Of a stretch of DNA of 64,000 nucleotides, positions 1 to 14,761 are shown piece after piece. The notes below the pieces were generated by a model. That model searched no databases. It was not told the DNA's origin and saw nothing but the letters and a program-made list of their open reading frames with translations. Every line of letters begins with the position of its first letter. Position 1 is the first letter of the stretch. This stretch comes from Phylloscopus collybita (Eukaryota > Chordata > Aves > Passeriformes > Phylloscopidae), in contig JAJNNQ010000010.1 of the NCBI GenBank assembly GCA_027886175.1, positions 2,333,001-2,397,000 on the forward strand, given 5' to 3'. The translations under genes were made by a program, and so were the position numbers.

Positions 1-616
1 CACTTCTCTCCAGCTCCAGACTTGCACAGTGAGCAGAACAATTCTGTTCTGTGCACTGGGAATTTCACCAGGCACTTGAAGGTGAGCTGGTCACAGCATC
101 ACCAGTTTTGCTGATCTTTCTCAGTGTGTCCATACAATGACCCAAAATTGCCATTAGCCTTTTCTGGAGATTTTTTTAAACCTCTTCAGGATGGATAATG
201 GTGCTCTGGAGAAGTGCTCCTGCAAGTTTTTTATCCATGCCAGTCCAGGGTAGGCAGCTGAGGCTGAAGCTTCACACACACATCAGCCTCTGAGCAACAT
301 TTCAGCCAGACCTTCTGTACCTGCCAGCACCTCATGTGGTTTATAACCCTGTCTCCTCATGGATGTGGCTATCCATACAGATGGATACAGACATGTCACA
401 TGGATATATACAATGAGCGCTCAAAAGGCCAAGGTTGCCCTGCTCTGATTTCCCCTACAACAAAAAACATCCATAGGGGTCCACCTTGTGCCCTTCAATC
501 CATCCTGGTCAACTTCCCTGTTGTGTTCTGAGTTTTAACAGACAAAGCTGTGAGCAGCAGTTATCTACAGAGAGGAAATTTATAAAACATTACAAACTTT
601 ACAAGGAGAGCACATT

Positions 617-640
617 AAAAAAAAAAAAAAAAAAAAAAAA
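617..640 (+). repeat. Poly(A) tract A24
   Basis: Homopolymer of about 24 A in intergenic DNA. No retroposon body is recognisable upstream of it. Confidence 0.9.
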
Positions 641-3600
641 GCCAGGAACACAAACTGAGTTGTGCCAGAATCTGTTTGCTTCATGCAAGAAATGTGGTCC
701 CTGCAGGGCTTTGTGCTGGTGAGAAAAGAAGAGCTTGGAGATGAGGATGGTGCTCATCCCCTGTGCACATACTTTAGGCATCAGGACTTCCGGTATTTCA
801 TATTTTAATTTAGTGTGTACATGGCCTGTTTAGGTGAAACAGTGAGAGAAGTGAGATGAGAACAGTGAGACGCTGGAACAGGCAATAACTTCATTTAGAA
901 GGAGAAAGGAGGCAGCTGGAGAAGAGGGGAGCAGATGTGTGAAACCCCAAATCCAGCGGTTGTTACCCCAGCATTCTTCAGGAATTGCCGTGGTCTGTAT
1001 AATGTGGGTAGTTTGGAGCACTTATGCAGTAAATATTTTTCCCCAAGTACTTTTCATGCTTGAGTTTTAGGTTTTCAGAGGGATTTTTTTTTATTAAAAA
1101 AAAAATAATTATTTTTTTGAAGGAAGATCAATGACTTAATGAAAAAAGTCTGAGATGCAAGAGTGAGGCTATCGCTTCGAGAGTGCTTCCAGATTTACAT
1201 AAATAACATTCCTGCTGCATAAACATCTTGGCAAAGGCAGAGCATCTAACCCCCCTCCTACTCTATTGGCCTCCACTAAATTCTGCAGAATATTAAAACC
1301 CCTTGATGGTAACGTGTTCTCGGCCAGAAACAAATCATTAGTTTGGATGAGGGCATCAAACTGCATCTGCTCTGTTCCCCGAAGTTCCAAGTGCAAGAGA
1401 TTTAGGAGGGAGGGGAGAGGATTTCTTTGATAGAAGGCTTTAGAAAAATGGCAATTGATAGAATTTTAAAGCAGATACAGAGATGAGGGGATGCATCTTT
1501 TCCCAGAGACACATGGGAATGGTCTGGAGTAATTAAACGTGGAGATGGGCTCAAGCTGTGCAGCTTGGAGGTGGATCTGAACGCTCAGGAGCTTTTGTTC
1601 TGCCCACTACACATGGCTGAGATGGTCCATTGATCAACTTCATCAAGAGGCAGGAAGGGGTAAATCCAGGCTCATCTCTAAGTGAAAAGAAGGGGGAAAA
1701 ATGGAAGAGGGGAGCTGTGAAATACTGCAGGGGACTGACACTACCTGGCTGTGGTGAGGGAGGGTCTCTCCATGCTGCAGGGCCATCTCATGGGCCTGGA
1801 TGTTGCCCTCATTGCCAAAACTCCCTGGAGAAGGCAGAGAAGAGGGATGGTAGAGATGAAGTTAGTTTTTAATTCACCTTTGAGTTTCCTTACACAGAAT
1901 GAATTATTTTGGCATCAGTTCTACACCTCCAGGAAAACATCACATAGCCAAAGCTACTCAAAGCAGCTCCTGCCCCAGGGCAGCAAGAGAATGATTCCAC
2001 CAGAGGAACTCACTTTTACCAGCAACATTATTGAAAATTAGGGAGAGTTGAGGGTCCCTTTTCTCTTTTCAATCCAGTCTATCTCTCATGCTTTCCCCCT
2101 CCAGAAAGAACCAGCTTTCTGCCTCCTCAGAGGTTCTCCTCTAAGCCCACAAGAACATCCTGCGTGGATCTGCAGGGACAAATGATTTCTTGAAACACAC
2201 TGGTCTTAATCAAAGCTAATCTCTCATGACAGGGCAGAGCAGCCTGGACATCCATTAGATTTAGCACAGCTACTCCAAGCAGTGCTGTTATGTCAAAATT
2301 ATGCAACCTAGGCTTTGATAGGCTTTGGGGATTTTCTCAATGGTTCCTTATGAGCCCGTTGGTGCCCCTCACATTTCAGTGACCACAATATGAACATTAA
2401 ATGTATTTCCTTTCCCACAGCTGGATGCTGTCCCATCTGTTCTGAGACAGCCAAAGTGTCAAGTAAGCCAGGCAACGCAGACAATTTTTCATGCAAATCT
2501 GTTGACTTTAGGATTTTTAAATATATGTCTTTTTAATAACCCACAGATTATCTCACAAAAAAAAAAAAAAAAAAAAGGTCATTTGCAAGAGTTCCTCCAG
2601 CAGTCCTTGGCATTGCTAACCAACATTGCAATGCACATATATTATCCTCAGAAGAAAACCTGGCAAAAGGACAGAGAGAAATGCCATGTACAGTCACTCT
2701 AATGGCTTAGCCTGGGATGTTGCATCCGACAGTGCTCAGCCTGGATGCTCCAGGGGGATACACAGAACCCCCTAAACAACTGCACCCTCCAACCACTCTC
2801 CAGCTGTGCAGCACAGGTGGAAGGAAGAAAAAAAAAAAAAATTCAAAGTATTGCACAAGTCCCAGGCAGGGGGACCAGGATTTGTCACAGACTTGGCCTC
2901 CTTCCCCAGCACCTTCTGCCCCCTGTTCCAGGGTGGGCAAACCCAGGCCCTGGGGAAGCAGCAGCAGCACCCACACAGTCAGGTCCCAAAAAGATTTGCA
3001 CAAAGCCAAGGAAATAACCTGTTAAATCAATCCATGTCAGAGGTGACCAGCTCAGTATAAGCACAGAGCTCACAAGTGATTGAATTCCAAAATCAGCCAA
3101 TGTCTCAGTGCAGGAACAGCCTCTGCTCAGCATACACTGACTCATGAGCTCATCTGAGCTCTTGGAGCAAGGCAGGGATGTGAACAAATGAAGTGACTTG
3201 TGCCCATGAAACACCACAGGAGAGGCTCTCTCACCCCACCTTTTCAATCCCTTTTGCTTTTTTAATGAGATGCTTCACAATAAAACAAGCTGGAGGAAGC
3301 AGCTGGCAAATCACCCTGCAATGAAAGCCAAGGATGTTAATTGCCTTCCTGCCTTACTTCACATGACAAATTTGCCATCAGACCCCCACCTGGCAGGAAA
3401 GGATACCCAGAGGAGCTTCCAGCCTCTGGATTTCATGCCCTTTTCAAGAAAAACCTGCTCTGGGGGCACCCAGGGCACACCTGGTCTTACCTGGAGTCTG
3501 GGGAAGGACCAAACTGAGAAGAAACAGGAGAACAGTAGAAACCAAACCTACTCCAGACCTACACATTCTTTTAAAACTTGGGTGGATATTTGACTTACCA

Positions 3601-4757
3601 GGTGCAGGTCATTTCTCCACATTTAAGGTCTAATTTAGAACAACTCACACAGCCAGGACAGCAGGACACCACTGGAATAACAGGAGGAAAAGGGAACTTT
3701 CTGCTCTGAAGACCTCTAACTCTTCTATCAGGTTCTGCTGGGGCAGCTCTGCAGTCACAGAGGAGCAGTTTCCAATTTCAGCACCAAAATTGCCATGGAA
3801 GAGGCAGTCATGGGCTCTATGTGGAGCCATGAAGCATCACAAAAACCCAAGGCTCTGTTTTAAAAAGCAGGCCACTGCCCTTTCCCTAACACACATTTTA
3901 CCTGGGAACAGAGAAACCACAGGTCTCTGGATAACTTGGGAATGTTGCACTTCCTCCAGTTCCTTCCTTTAAAACAAAAAAAATTAAAAAATCCAGCTTG
4001 TTTTCTGAAACTCTGCTTTAAAGAGCTGAGTTCCTAAAGCCAGAGTGCGTGATGCAGAACAGCTGACTTTATGTAAGGCTGTTATTAGAAACAGCCCATT
4101 GCTGAGCTGGGGTTTCGTGGGACGCACCTCGTTCGGAGCCTGGGCAGACACACCACGAGTGTGGGTCCATCCACACAGCCTGGCTAAGAGTGAGGAGTTT
4201 GCTGCCTTTCAGTGCCTGGGGCAGATCCTGACTCAGAGATTCCTCCACGTTATTTTCCATGGGAGGAAGCAGGAGTTATTTTGCAGAGGGTCTGAACAGA
4301 CAAGATGCCAGCTTCTTGCTGGTAAATACCACTTCCAACCTCACTTGCAGGCTCCAACAGATGTTTCTGCTTTTCAGAGTAATGGAAATTTTATGGACCA
4401 TTTTCTCCTCCTTCTCCTGTTCCCTGGGATGGAGCAGCAGATCCAAAATGCCCTGGGAAACGCAGTGGTCTCCTCCTGAGAGACACTTCAGAGCAGTGTC
4501 TCCAGCAGATCAGGGAGACAGAGTCAAACCACTCAGTTGTGGGTTGGGTTCCTCTGGAGAACCAGACACCATATACCACCAGGCAGCTGCACAAAGGCTC
4601 CACTGTCCAAGAGCTTTCACTGGAGAAGCTCAAAATCCTCCTGAAGGATGAGCTGCTGGCTCCCAAGCTGGGTAGAGAGCCCAGGGAGCACAAAAGTGGG
4701 TTAAAAAGATTTGGAACCTGTGGTATTATTTTTATGCCCTTGTGTTGGTCAAAATTC

Positions 4758-4862
4758 ATTACAGCTGGAGAAACTGAGGCAGGTGAAGTAATTCACTGAA
4801 TCAGAGCAGAGCTGGGACTGATTCCACATGTACAAGGTACCAGTGTGCTCATCACAAGACAG
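4758..4862 (-). mobile_element. Possible MIR-type core SINE remnant
   Basis: ATTACAGCTGGAGAAACTGA followed by GGCAGGTGAAGTAATTCACT and GAGCAGAGCTGGGACTGATT resembles the reverse complement of the MIR core (a gatGGGGAAACTGAGGC start, a gTgAnTTGCCC block, a CAGAGCTGGGATT block). Several steps are diverged or missing, so it is tentative. Confidence 0.4.
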
Positions 4863-7800
4863 CACTTCCCCAAAAACACAGAGCGATGGGATAGAGAGAG
4901 GGAAAACCTTTGCCAATGCAGACAAAGTGTGGGATAAAAGGGTCTGATGTGCATCCTGAGAATCCACATATTCCCTTGCCTCCCTCTCATGTCCCTGGGC
5001 TCAGCCAACTGTGTGAGAACCCCAGCATCACCCCCAGATTGCTCAAATAAACCCTGTGTTGCAATGCTCCTTAAGCAAAAACCAAAAAAGAAACTTGGGG
5101 AATCCCATTGACTCATAGCTGTATTAATTATTTTTTTTTAAGGGCCCAGGACTTAGTGAATAAGAATATTATCCCATGGGGATTGAGAACACAATGGAAA
5201 CAGGAAACTTTTAAAAAGCATTTCTGTGGAGATATTATCTCAGTGCTGTAGGACACAGGATTTACTTAATTGCAGCCAAGGAAGTTTTAGATTACGCTCT
5301 GCAATGTCTGCACGAACGTCTCAGCTATCACAGGGAAGGCTCCTTGCATGGCTGTTTCCTTTAAGATATGTGCCTTACCCTGAACACGTTCACTGGAGGG
5401 GATTTGGTGATAATGCAAGAGGGTTCGGAGCACTTCAAAGCCTTAAATGAGATTCAGGGCATCACAGCCCATGATAAAGAATATGAAATTGCTTTTCTAG
5501 CAGATGACATCCTGCTTTCTCTCAGTGAAACACAAGCCTCTATTCAATGCCTTGGAGAAGAAGTTTCAGAGATTAACAATCCTGTTTGGGGTTCTTTTTG
5601 TGTGCATAAATATGACCAAGACAGAGGCAATGCCTCCAGGCACCTCCCCAGCAAAATCCCTCTTAATTTTCTATGCCGATAGTCCCTAGAAGGATTCAAA
5701 TCCATAAGAAGCCAAATCTTTCTTCACTTAAATAAACTTATAACAGTAAGTCTCCAACCCTTTTATGTGACACACATCATGATTTTCAGAGATGGTCTAA
5801 CTCCCCATTATCTATGCTTGATTAGGTCCACTTATTGAAATGGCCATTCTCTTGAGCACTTCATTTTCTGCAGGGGCCCTCAGTACTTGAGCCTTTAACA
5901 ACACTTGAACCTAATCCCACACCCCATTCCTCAAAAAAAAAAAAAAAATCCACCCACAAAAAACCCAAAAAGCCAAACCAAAAAAAGAGGAGAAAAGAAA
6001 GAAGAATACTCAGCAGTTTTATACAGCCTCAGGTGGGATGAATTTCACCCTAAGCAGCACTTAAGGATCCAAGTTGCTCATACTGCAGGAATGATGGAAA
6101 CTGATTCACTGCAAGTTTGTGTCCTGTGTCCCCAATTTTTACTCCTTACACTTCATTTTCCTGCTCCTATTGCCCTGGAGTTCTCAGACCTCGTGGCTGG
6201 GTCACTGCAGTTTCCTGAGGGCTGTGTGTGAACCATGCCCAGCATTCCCAAGCTGATGGGCATGGGAAGGTCCAGGCACCAATCTGGGATAACTCAAGCT
6301 CCTCCCACCTTGTCTGTGATGGAAACACCACATTTGGGTCCCCTTTGTTCACTCACTTGCCAATTCTACTGAAATCTGCTGAGGACCTGGAACCTAACCC
6401 TTCTCACATTGTTGAACTTGGTTTGGTGGGTCCAAATATCCTGAGAGAAGAGATGGATAGAAACAAACCCATTTGATATTGGGTTTATTTTAAGGGAAAA
6501 CTCAGATTGTCTCTTCAGTCCTGCACTGGAACCTTCATGTGCTGTTTTTGTTCCAGCAAGGTGGCCCCAGGGACATCAGATCCACAGGGTCATTCTGCTA
6601 GTGTCCTGACAAATGGACAACATGGAAAGAATAACCAGGTCTCTCCATGCCAGGGGCTTCTCCAGCACACCAGGGAGACACCAGCACCTCCAGCAAATCT
6701 GTGCTGAAAGGTGTTCAAAGGAATCAGCCAAATCCCATGTCAGCTTGCCACAGTGGAAGACCTGATCCTGGCACTGGAAGATTCCAGCTCCAGCCTTCAG
6801 AGACAAGATACCTTGTTAATGAAACAACACTAAATTAAGCAACCCAGTTTCCTTGGACTTCTGTTAATTTAGGATGGATGCCAGATAATGCAAACAGCAA
6901 TGAGATGATGGCTTCAATAGCCTGAAATCTGTGCACACAGAGGTGTGTAGTACAACATTCCAGATACATTCCATATACAATGGGCATAAGCTCCCAGAAT
7001 CTCCAAGGCAATCATTCCACACTTCTAGACAGAACAGTTTAGAATTCAACCAAAACCCCCACAACTTTAGTTGTACAAGAGAAAATGAAGAGATGTTTAC
7101 ATTTGCTTGTTTTGGAGCAGAAAGAGAGCACTTGTATGCAGTGAGTGCTCCTGGATCCATTATTACATCTGTTCCACCAGATTTCTCTGCAACTGTTCCT
7201 CCTCCTTCCCAGGAACAATAAAACCCATGAGCTGCAGGCCAAGTGGCGAGTGTCCCATGACCTGCTCCAGCTACTGAGTTTGAAGCTACTGAGAGGTTTT
7301 GACAGCTACTATGAAATGATGCAACCCAGTTAATTCCATGTGCTGCCTTTCAAGGTATCAAAAGAAGAACTGTCTTTCAAGTAACACCAGGAGAGTAAAA
7401 AATTATTAATTTTTAATCCTAATTAATTCTTTCTTGCTGGAATAACAAGATGAGATGTTTGTACAGCTTCTTCTGTGCCTCTGAATGTACTCTTATACTG
7501 CAGTGAGGCTTTGATTGCCCACAGAGACCTTAAAGTCTGGCCAGGGTTACCTGCTGGTAGTTGCCCAAAAAGATCCTTCCAAGGAGCTGGATCTCTGAGC
7601 TTCCTTTCAAAATGCAGCACCACCAGACCCCAGCACTGGTGGTTCTGCTACTCGACAGCCATTTAAATAAATCAGAGCAGCCAGAAAATTGTTTCTCTAT
7701 AGCACAGCCCAGAGGTTGTCTGTTCCATCTGAAAGTCACTTCCACCAGCACTACAGCTGGAGCCCCTTGCTCATTTTAAGCTTGTCCAAATGCTGCCTCC

Positions 7801-10462
7801 TGTCACCTCCTGGCCTCACATCCTCCCTCCCTCCAGCCAGCACCAGCCCTGGCACAGTCAGTCCCAGAAAACCAAGCCTAGCTCCAGCCCTCTAATGACT
7901 TCACAGATTTTGGTGCTGTCATGAGAGCACGAGTGGTAACCCACAACTGGGATGAAGAGGGGATGTGAAACCTTTCTTCTGGCAGAATCTCTATTTCGTC
8001 AGCTTGGACTGCTCACAAAACACCACCTGAGGGACTGAAGTCAGCATCTGTTTTTGCAAACTCAACCTTCTGCAAAGTTATGCAAACAAGAAAAGACTTT
8101 GAGTGGGGATGTAACAAACAAGTTCATTTTTCCAAGCCTTAAAATAAACAAAAAATTGCTTATTTTTCTTCATGTTCCAAGATTCAAAGAGATCCTCTTT
8201 CATCCATCATCCAGTTAATCCATCCTTGTTGCTCATGTGAGGAGATATGCCCTATGGGAAAGCACATGCAGCTTTTAAAGAATACTGTGCTTTTTCAAAT
8301 TTATTTTTAAACTAAATCAGAAATTTCTGGGCATTTCTATGGTGACCTGGGCAGTTTGCTGCCCTGGCTCATGGTTGTATGGCTTCCATCAACATTCCCA
8401 GTGGCTTTAGACCAGAAAGAAGACACAAAGCTATTTCCCTTCCCCACTGAACATTGCCCAAAAGTTACCTGCTTAGTTAAACCAATTCTGACAATTCCAG
8501 TGGATAAAAATCCTTCTCAGTTTCTGCACCAACATAAGTTTGTCTTAAAACCAAAAGACTTTCTAGAATACCAATCACCAAAATCTCAACACTTGAGCCC
8601 ACAACACCACATCTATTATTAATATAACCATCATTTAGAGCTACAATCAGAAATGGTAACAAAAAATGTATCACAGTATTTTTTCATCTGCAAATCATAT
8701 GTATTTCTCCAAAATAAATCAAGCCTACCCTGCTTCTCTCTCCCTTCCAGCCCCCCATCACAACCCCCACAACCAACCTCAAGCAGAACAAGTCATAATG
8801 CAGAACAAAAACAAAATAAAATTGAAACCTGATAAGGCCACATTCTCAGGGAGAAGCCATGTGTGAGATATTTTTGCTTAATTATTTCAAGCAATGTATG
8901 GCCCCTTGGCTGTCACCGAGGCTGGCCTGTCAGGGTAATATCATGAGGAACTATTGTGCAGAGAATCACTAGATACTTCAAGTCCTTGAGACCCTGCTAA
9001 TCAGCTCATGTTTCATATTCTTTTACCAAGTTTTACACAGAAATAGACCCTTTACTGGTTTGTATCAAGTCCTTTTTCTCCTCTTGTAGGTATTAGAGAG
9101 AAGGTTGGGAGCAGAGATGTGACCCTTTGCCACTCTGCAAGTACAGACATCGCTGCTGCCACGGGTCCAAAAGCAGGTTTTCAGTCTCACCAGGCCCACA
9201 GAAAAAACAGTGTAAAGTCAGATTGCAGATAAACAGTGACTGTTGATTATGGCTAAAGAAATAACTCAGCAGGAGGGAATTCCAGTGCCCGGGCTCCAGC
9301 CAGTCACGCCTCAGTGCCTTGTGGATCTGGCTGAGAAGACAGGTGCTTTCAGCCCTAAATTATACAGGATATTGAAAAAGCACCCACTGATGATACTAGA
9401 AAGGGAGCTGTTTGCTTTCCAAATAGTTCCCCTTTGAGCTGAGCTGGAGTTTATTATCTGGAGAGGATAATGACATGATTTTTCCTCTGTTACATAGTGG
9501 AGTACATAATACACATTGTGTAAAGAATCTGCTGGATGATGTAACTCTGCTTCCATGAGAGCTTCAGCACTGGAGAAGGCAAAGGAAAGTGTAACTCAAA
9601 CATACCAGAACACCTTGCTGGCTAGAAAGTTCCCAAATAACTTTATATATGCATTAGCAATAACAACAACAAAAAAAAATCTTAACCCCAAGATAGAGCT
9701 TATTAATGAGGTTTAATATTTCTAAATTAAATAAATGAGAAAGGTAAGGATAGGGATGGTGTTCTGAATGCTGCAATACAGGGACAAATCACTTTATAGA
9801 AAATAAAGAGAAGCTGCAGGAATCCCACAGGTGAGAACTGAGGAACTTCAGGTGAGCACAGAAATCTGGCAATGCTTTTAGATGGAGAAATAGAACAGCA
9901 GAATGGAGCTTCAGATGGCACAAAGACCCATTGTAAGAAAAGAGAAAAGAAACAACAGCACTCACTGCAAGGGCTGATTTCAGACAATCCATTTTGAGAA
10001 GGAAAGTGCTGGCCAAGGGAAGCAGGGAATCTGCAGTGTTTACAAACACCATGTGAAGAGGTAGAGCTTGTAATGGGAGCAGAGCAGAATGTCCCCTGCA
10101 GAAAGGGAGGGGGTGGGAAATGAAGAAATTTGGTAACTTAACTTCCTGGAATAATGCTTTTTAAATCTCTTAACAAGGCATAGATCATGACTTGTAAAAT
10201 GTGAAAATGATGCCTCTGACAATAAAGGGAATATGAACATCAGACTCATTCCTCCTGTGAAGTGCTACAGCAGCGGCGCAGCAGCAGCCTGGGGAACTGC
10301 ATGCACTTGAAAACAAAGCCAAACACAGCTGCCCTGGGTAAAAATTGCATCCTGTGTTGTATTTTCAAACCAAACATTTGAAGAGGCTGCTGGTTTTGGA
10401 AGTATTTCGTTTCCTTTGCAACACAGTAGCAATACCAGCATTCCCAACCATACAAGCAAGAA

Positions 10463-10626
10463 ATCATGATCACAGAATGGTTTGGGTTGGAAGGCAACTT
10501 AAAACCCATCCCATTCCACCCCTGCCATGGGCAGGGACACTTTCCTCTATCCCAGGCTGATCCCTGTCCAACCTGAGCTTGGACACTTCCAGAGGTGGAG
10601 CAGCTACAGCTTCTCTGGGCAACCTA
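10463..10626 (-). mobile_element. CR1 LINE 3' fragment
   Basis: Starts with CACAGAATGGTTTGGGTTGG and runs through CCTGCCATGGGCAGGGACAC to AGCTTCTCTGGGCAACCT, the standard avian CR1 tail in reverse orientation. It is 5' truncated, as usual. Confidence 0.9.
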
Positions 10627-11892
10627 AAATTAAAGCTAATAAGTGGATCTTGTAGTTAACTGAAGAACAGAAGTGTGTCTCAGGTAACAAGTCGAAGGCT
10701 TAGCAGCAAGGGTAATCAAATCCAAGTTTCAGCAGCTGATTCAGCTCTGCCTGTGTCAGAGCATCCCTCCTGCAGGCATAGGCAAGACCCCACAAGCTCT
10801 TGTGCAAAGGGATATCCTTCATTATTTTCCAGCTACTGAAAAATTCGAGATGTGCAATACCCAGTCTGTTTCCTTTCCAATATAAAGTCTAAAATTCTTC
10901 TGTGTTGAAGTGTCCAGCTACTGGTCTTACTCTTACTACTAGGAGTTGGAATAGGAGTATGATGATTACTTTATTTTTGGAGACTTCTTCGTCCCTCAAG
11001 TTGTGACTTTCAAACTACTTAAATCCCACAAATACTCCCATTAAAATGTTTATCCAAGACAAAGATTAATCAGTTGTTTCTTCACTCTGTTTTTAGGGCT
11101 CCTCTTACACAGATTCTTGTCTACCACTGTTCTATCAGCTCAAGTGGTCATCCAGAGGGGACTGGACATCCAGGCACTTACATTCCAAGCTTCACTCCTT
11201 GTTCCATGTGCATGTCCTTTTCTTGTTTATATCTCAAAAGATGAATTTCTACCCCAATGTACATTCAGTTTGTTTATGGGAAGCTGCTTCTGTCTGCATG
11301 ATTTTCCTTGTAGAAGTTTAGAAGAGGTCCTGCTGTAGCTGCTGAGGGGTTTGAGATGAAATGACCAAACCCTTTAAACTTCAACTGACTGAAACCAAAA
11401 CACCCCACTGGAACAGCAGCAATAGTGCTTGAAGGAGCAGATGGAGTCCCTGGAGTACAGAAAAAATCTTAACCTTGTGACTCCAGTGGCTGACTGCATC
11501 TGGTGGAGTGAAAACCTAAAACAAAACACAGTCAGGTATATTTGTCACCAGATAGTCCTGTTCCTGCCCCTTTCCCTGAGAACTGAGCCACTCATTTCTG
11601 GCTGAAAATACCTCCCTTATGCCTGATTCCTTCATCTGCTTGTTCAGAGGCTGAAGTCTCTGCTCCACTCTGCTTGCTCTTAATTTGTCAGCCCATTCCT
11701 TCAGAATTGATGTGTTCTTACCAAATTGTGAGAAAAGCTCAAGCCTTGGCATTCCCCATCCTCAGGCAGTGAGGACAAGACACTGTGGATGGTCCATATT
11801 CATAACTGGCTCATAAAAGTGAATACAAAAGGAATTATTTTACCAACAGTGCAAAATCTTTCAGGGCATTCAAAACTGGAACTGTGGAGTGT
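10627..11892. other. Intergenic DNA between two CR1 fragments
   Basis: No gene, RNA gene or recognisable repeat was found here. Confidence 0.6.
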
Positions 11893-12053
11893 TGCAAGAA
11901 CAGGCTGCCAGGGCAGTGGTGGAGTCCCCATCCCTGGAGGGCTTTAAAAGATGTGTGGATGTGGCACTTGAGGACATGGGTTAGTGGTGGCCTTGGCAGT
12001 GCTGGATCAACTTGATGACCTTTTCCAACCTAAATTCTTGTGTGATTCTATGA
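11893..12053 (+). mobile_element. CR1 LINE 3' fragment
   Basis: Forward CR1 tail: AACAGGCTGCCAGGGCAGTG, GTGGATGTGGCACTTGAGGA, a CCTTGGCAGTGCTGG block, CTTTTCCAACCTAAATTC and the terminal GATTCTATGA. Confidence 0.92.
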
Positions 12054-13837
12054 AGATGACACCGTGAGTTTCATCAGCCTTTGAACCATGATGGTAACAC
12101 AAAATCCATAGCTCACCTATGCTCTGAGCACAGTATCCAGCCCTGGAATTGCCCTTCCCTACATCTCAAGAGTTTGTAATAAAACCAGAAGTGTGATAAA
12201 ACCAGACTGTATGCATAGAAAAGTGTACATGAATGATAACTGGAGGTAAAGCATGAAGACAAATTGAATGGAAAAGCTGAAGAGACAATTCACTCCTTTC
12301 TCACCACATCAACAAATTAGGGTAAAACTCATTAAATAATCAGTCAGAAAAGGAAAGTGTGTTTCCTGCACAACAGTAATTTCATTGTGAAACTCATTGT
12401 CTGGGATGTTTCAGATCCCAGATTATGAAGAATTTGCAATGGCAGAGGCTGCAGTGAGGGCTTGGGATGGAGATGCAACAAACCTGCAGGAGCCACCAGG
12501 AGGGATCAGATATGCTGATGCATGCCCTCAACTTAAATTCCTCTAAGCAGCTCCTGTCAAAGTGAGATGTCTTTTATGACTGAAAAACATAAGGGAGAGA
12601 ACAAGATGTCCATGTTCCCTGTGCTTGATTCCAACCCACTGCAGATGGTGCTTGGGACTCCCACAGCCACCACCCTCCTCCCTTCCAATGGGAAAACACA
12701 CAAACTACTGGCATTTTTTCCAGATTCTGGGGAGATTCAGTCTGTGTTGTCCTGCTCAGCACAAAAGGCTTTGCTGCCTCTTCTAGACCTGCTTTTGTTT
12801 ATTAACCAATGTAAAAAGATCAAGGAGCACCTGCATGACAGGGTTTTTTCACCAGTATTTTGTGACTTGCATGCATTTGTACCTTCTGAAATCTGCACAG
12901 ACAAAATCACTCAACACATCTTCTTTCATCCTTTTCATAATAATGTGTAAGAATTCAAAACAACTCTACTGTAAAAAATATTAGCCCCATAATCAGGTGG
13001 TCTGGTTCTTGGCTTTCTACTTAATAGTATTTCAGAAAGCAACATAGACATTTCCAAAGCTGTTCTCCTGGAATTTAAGTGCTTTAAGAACTCCACATAT
13101 TTATATATTCAGTGTATGACTCCAGGTCTTGTTTCCTACCCACTACTTTTTCTAGGGCAATAGAAGAATTATTTACCTTGACTTTCTTCAAGGCTTTGGC
13201 CATAGCTCCTTACTCCTTCTCAGAGTGCTGCTCTGCTCCACCTCCATTCCTGCCTCCACCTTGTGTAACAAGAACATCATGTCATTTAATATTTCTGGAT
13301 TCAAGGAAAATAAAACCACATTTCCTAAGATCCCACATGACAACACAGCTAATTTAGTGATAATGAAGATGACGCACAGGAGGTTGGAGGGGGCCAGGAG
13401 GTTCCATCTGCCAGGCAACTGCTCAGACTGACAAAGAGCTGCTGGTTTGAAATGAAGCTTTGAGCACTTTAGAAGGATCCACTTCATTCACACCTGCAGA
13501 ACCTAAAAAATTCCATAAAAAAACCAGAAGCAGAGCGTGTTGAACGTAGCTGCCATCCCCAGCTGAGCTGGGATCTCATTACCAAATACTCCACTGGGAT
13601 TCTCCTGTGGGCAGCTCCACATCCTTTGGGACTGATTTCCTTTGACATTTAGAAGACACTCAATATGGATCATAGGGCTTCACTTTCACAAAAGGATTAA
13701 TTTTCCAAAAAACCAGAATATGGCTTGTACCCAGTCCCAACCATCTCTCTGCCCTCCCTGACCCCCATCCACCCACACTCCATGTCTCCTCCTAGGAGAC
13801 AGCCTGTAAACACCAAGTTGAAACAGTCAATAAATAT

Positions 13838-13876
13838 AGATAATTAGACACTCACGATTGAGATAATTAGACACTC
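13838..13876 (+). repeat. Two copies of AGATAATTAGACACTC, 23 bp apart
   Basis: Exact 16-bp copies at 13838-13853 and 13861-13876. TAATTA inside is a homeodomain-type core, but no further context supports a regulatory call. Confidence 0.7.
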
Positions 13877-14761
13877 TTGACCAATTGATCTTACAAGAAT
13901 GAGAAAGGACAAGCTCACATTTGCCAGACATGCTGAGCACAGACTGCTGTGAGTGTGACACACATCACAGGGTGGGTGGGAGCATTTTTTGTCTTTTAAA
14001 GAGCCTCCCAAGCACAATTACCTGTGAGCAGCCCAGACAGGCAGGTCCTGTCTTAACATACCAGCACCTGGATTTCAGCAGCTGGATGAGGCATGTACAG
14101 CCCTGGTTTATATTTATGGTTCTGAAGACTGTGATGGAAAGTTGTTGGATGTGTTACAAAGGTTTCTTTATGTTGATATTGCGTCTTCTTTTTGTCTCCA
14201 TAATTAATTCTAAGTTCTTCAAACCAGCTTGCCCTTCTGGGAGGACCTGCTTCCACAAGAGAGATCCAGAGGTGTCTGCTCATGAGCATCCTTATCTCAG
14301 TGCTGGAACAGTTCCTCCATCCTCCCTCCCTGAAGTACCAAACCTTGTGCTGTATCTTCCTTATATTCGTCACCAAGGAAATACATGTACAAATTCCTTG
14401 TCCAGTATTTGCTTCATTTAAAGTTTGCCAAACAACTGGCAAGTAAAATGCCTCTTGGACTTGAGCTGTCTACAAAATCCAACGAGTCTCTTTCCACCTT
14501 CCAGCATTGAGGCTGAGCCTGTCTCTAAGGTCTCTGTCCTTGTGTTACAACTGGACATAAACATCAAATTCATAGAACTGAAATTAGTGACCAGAAATCA
14601 TCTTCCCCACTGTGCAATATACAAGAATCGCCTTTTCCAAAATCTCAGCAGCGCAGTCTTCTTCCAGACCAGAAAGCTCTCTGCTGTTCCCTAATTTTTG
14701 CTTCCCTCATGGAATTTTTGGGTGTTTCAATACTTCCAATTCATGAGTCTTCCTATAGTGG

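Larger units (their letters stand above)
1..10462. other. Intergenic DNA, no gene supported
   Basis: Apart from the A24 run, shorter A runs (2558-2576, 2828-2841, 5933-5948) and the doubtful MIR-like remnant, I see only AT-leaning single-copy sequence. No frame has recognisable protein character or splice context. Confidence 0.6.

Noticed and set aside
4045..4759. Overlapping frames of 144, 130 and 122 codons
   Set aside because: Three frames open at once, no family resemblance and no start or splice context.
13921..14442. 166-codon plus-strand and 129-codon minus-strand frames overlapping each other
   Set aside because: Both strands are open by chance and neither translation resembles a protein family.
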